Part shown: positions 7,614 to 9,294 of the stretch, in pieces
Position numbering within the stretch: position 1 is the stretch's first letter
Layout of the letters: every line of letters starts with the position of its first letter
Assembly (NCBI GenBank): GCA_015661135.1
Contig: JACVXW010000126.1
Location: forward strand, 1 to 9,294
Length of the DNA stretch: 9,294 nucleotides
Reading direction: 5' to 3'
Origin: Chloroflexota bacterium
Lineage (GTDB): Bacteria > Chloroflexota > Limnocylindria > Limnocylindrales > CSP1-4
Translations under genes and position numbers: made by a program
Notes under the pieces: model-generated
Database searches by the model: none
Told to the model about the DNA's origin: nothing
What the model saw: only the letters and a program-made list of their open reading frames with translations

Positions 7614-8591
7614 ATGCCCGGAATGACCCCCTCACGCGACGGCCAGCCCTGGATGCCGGCCCGCCCCCGCGATCGCGACCGCCGCGGCCGCCGAGCCGTG
7701 CGCCGTGTCGGGGTCGTCGGCATCGCCGTCGCCGTCCTGGTGACCGCGGCCATCTGGACGGACACCCTCGGCGCCGGCGATCGCTGGCAGCACGTACTGG
7801 ATCGCGTCGATCGGCTCATCGCCGGGCCCGTTCCAGTCCGTTCATCTGTGCCCACGCTCATCGTCACGCCGCCTCCGGCCAGCGCCACGCTGCCGCCGAC
7901 CCCCACCCCCGAGCCGGACGCCACCCCGGCTCCGACCTCCTCGCCGCGGCAGGCGCCCGCTCGCGAGGCGGTTGACGTCACGATCCCCCGAGATCCGGAA
8001 ACCGTGTTCGCCCACGAGCTTCGGAACACCTGGTGCGCACCGGCAGGCGTCCAGATGGTCCTCGCACTCCACGGGCGCGTTGACACCTCCGATGCCGTCC
8101 AGCGAGAGCTGGCGGCTCGGGTCTACGAGTGGGAGTCGTACGACGACAGCCACAACGGGGGGTGGGGTCCGGCGTCGATGTCGGAGGCGCTCGCCGCGTA
8201 CGGCGTGCCGGGCTACGAGGTCCGGGCATACGAGACGCGCGCAGACGCGCTGCATGGCGCCGCGATCGCGATCCAGGGAACCGGCGCACCCGTGGTCCTC
8301 CTCGCCTGGCGCGGCGCGCACACCTGGATCATGACCGGCTTCCGGGCCGATGCGGACCCTGCCCTGTTCCCGGACGCCGTCGTGAGTGGCGCCTACGTCC
8401 TGGATCCCTGGTATCCGTGGGTTTCGTCGATCTGGGGAGCGTCTGATCCGCCGGGTACTTTCCAGGACGACGCCGAGATGATCCGCAACTTCCTGCCCTG
8501 GAAGCGGCCGGAGGGCAAGTATCCCGATCGCGACGGGCGCTTCATCATCCTGGCGCCGACACTGCCGCTGGACGAGGCTGTCCAGGGCTAG
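7614..8591 (+). CDS. Membrane-anchored C39-like cysteine peptidase domain protein
   Basis: This encodes a 325-residue protein not assigned to a named gene. An Arg-rich N-terminus (residues 17-31) precedes one hydrophobic segment (about 32-47), predicting a cytoplasmic tail and an outward C-terminal domain. A Pro/Thr/Ala-rich linker (about 79-117) follows, then a papain-like domain of the C39-like group. The likely catalytic residues are C141 in NTWCAPAGVQMVL, H236 in RGAHTWIMTGF and D264 in YVLDPWYPW. GGWGPASMSEALAAYGV is the usual helix between them. The CAPA tetrad replaces the more common CGPA, and the glutamine normally placed five or six residues before the cysteine is not obvious. Such domains cleave peptides or serve as non-catalytic peptide binders; no ABC transporter or leader-peptide gene is nearby, so bacteriocin export is not supported. 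ATG 7614 is preferred for a weak GAGA at 7602-7605; ATG 7623 or 7653 are possible. Its stop overlaps that of convergent murJ. Confidence 0.78.
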   Translation: MPGMTPSRDGQPWMPARPRDRDRRGRRAVRRVGVVGIAVAVLVTAAIWTDTLGAGDRWQHVLDRVDRLIAGPVPVRSSVPTLIVTPPPASATLPPTPTPEPDATPAPTSSPRQAPAREAVDVTIPRDPETVFAHELRNTWCAPAGVQMVLALHGRVDTSDAVQRELAARVYEWESYDDSHNGGWGPASMSEALAAYGVPGYEVRAYETRADALHGAAIAIQGTGAPVVLLAWRGAHTWIMTGFRADADPALFPDAVVSGAYVLDPWYPWVSSIWGASDPPGTFQDDAEMIRNFLPWKRPEGKYPDRDGRFIILAPTLPLDEAVQG

Positions 8592-9294
8592 GCCGTCACC
8601 GCTCCCTCGTGCGGCGCCGCGGTGAGGTGGCGGACCCGGAGGGCCACCGCCGCACCGACGACGGCAACCTTGGCTGCGGCTCCCAGGGCGAACCCGGCCG
8701 GGATCGCGAGCAGGCCCATCGACGGGACGAGCGCGCCGGTGGCGACCACGATCACCGCGAGCGAGACGAGCGAGCCTGCGACCGGCCAGAGGGTGTTCCG
8801 CGTGGCATAGCAGGCCCGCGAGAGGGGATGGGCGAGGGCATCGAACGGGACCGAGATGGCGAATACGGCGAGCAGGGCCGCAGTCCTGGCCACGTCGTCG
8901 GCGTCGAAAGCGCCGCCGCCGAGCAACAGTTCGATCGCCGGGCGACCCACGATCGCCAGGCCGATCGCCGCGACGACGGTCAGGCTCGTGATCGTCACGA
9001 GGTTGGTGCGGAGGACCCTTGCGAACGCAGCCTTGTCGCCCGCGGCTGCGGCGGCCGAGAGAGTGGGAAAGACGGCCAATGAGAAGGCGACGCCCACGAG
9101 GCTCACGGGCACGCTCTGGAAGTTGCGGGCGAAGCTCACCGAGCTGACCGCGCCGGCCCCGAGCGTCGTCGCCAGCTGGGTGAAGAACAGGAAGACGATC
9201 GGTTCGACCGGATGGGCCGCCATCTTGGGGAGCATCAGCCGGATGAACTCGCGGAAGGCGGCCGTCCGGACGGCGAGCCGCGGCCGGATCCGGA
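8588..9294 (-). CDS. murJ: Lipid II flippase MurJ / MviN, C-terminal half (5' partial)
   Basis: About 235 residues of a MATE-like MOP-superfamily protein are present; the 5' part lies beyond the window edge. The apparent ATG at 9235 is internal, since the reading continues upstream with REFIRLMLPKMAAHPVEP. Family-typical stretches include FARNFQSVPVSLVGVAFSLA, the FPTLSAAAAAGDKAAFARVL loop, and ELLLGGGAFDADDVARTAAL. DALAHPLSRACYATRNTLWP then matches the conserved segment before the last helices. MurJ flips the peptidoglycan precursor lipid II across the cytoplasmic membrane. The protein ends soon after what looks like the twelfth helix, shorter than 14-helix enterobacterial MurJ. The gene is not next to other cell-wall genes in this window. 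A polysaccharide (Wzx-type) flippase is the alternative, but the loop motifs favour MurJ. It shares the CTAG stop at 8588-8591 with the convergent gene. Confidence 0.87.
   Translation of the reverse strand, partial: RIRPRLAVRTAAFREFIRLMLPKMAAHPVEPIVFLFFTQLATTLGAGAVSSVSFARNFQSVPVSLVGVAFSLAVFPTLSAAAAAGDKAAFARVLRTNLVTITSLTVVAAIGLAIVGRPAIELLLGGGAFDADDVARTAALLAVFAISVPFDALAHPLSRACYATRNTLWPVAGSLVSLAVIVVATGALVPSMGLLAIPAGFALGAAAKVAVVGAAVALRVRHLTAAPHEGAVTA

Noticed and set aside
7614..8591. C39-like gene as part of a bacteriocin processing/export system
   Set aside because: There is no ABC transporter domain, no double-glycine leader peptide gene and no immunity-like gene in the flanking sequence.

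Overview
The window is a very GC-rich, densely packed bacterial segment with no RNA genes, mobile elements, CRISPR arrays or phage features that I can see. Codon usage (almost all third positions G or C), GTG starts and the protein families suggest a high-GC free-living bacterium. My inference is a Chloroflexota lineage, with an actinobacterium as the alternative. I cannot fix the taxon without a search.

Left part (1-3958, + strand): a three-gene operon. It holds the end of a MoxR-type AAA+ ATPase, a DUF58 protein and a membrane-anchored transglutaminase-like protein of the TgpA type. The DUF58 and transglutaminase genes overlap by ATGA. This trio is a widespread bacterial gene set: a cytoplasmic ATPase chaperone, a membrane-tethered vWA-like partner, and an enzyme whose catalytic domain faces outward.

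Middle part (7484 down to 4014, - strand): three genes read leftward, namely a class V PLP aminotransferase (serine/alanine-glyoxylate type), serA (D-3-phosphoglycerate dehydrogenase with ASB and ACT domains) and a histidine-phosphatase-superfamily enzyme. The first two overlap by ATGA. Together they could cover all three steps of phosphorylated serine synthesis, with the phosphatase as a metal-independent phosphoserine phosphatase. Two of the three carry lesions at active-site segments. The aminotransferase has lost about 40 codons, including its PLP-phosphate-binding loop, with a change of frame. The phosphatase lacks the usual SPLxRAxxTA motif. Either the locus is decaying or the assembled sequence has errors here.

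Right part (7485-9294): a divergent intergenic gap of about 130 bases, then a membrane-anchored C39-like cysteine peptidase (+ strand). Convergent with it, and sharing the palindromic CTAG stop, is the 3' half of murJ (lipid II flippase) running off the window edge.

Nothing here is clearly a new system. The points most worth checking are the damaged serine cluster and the anchored C39-like protein.
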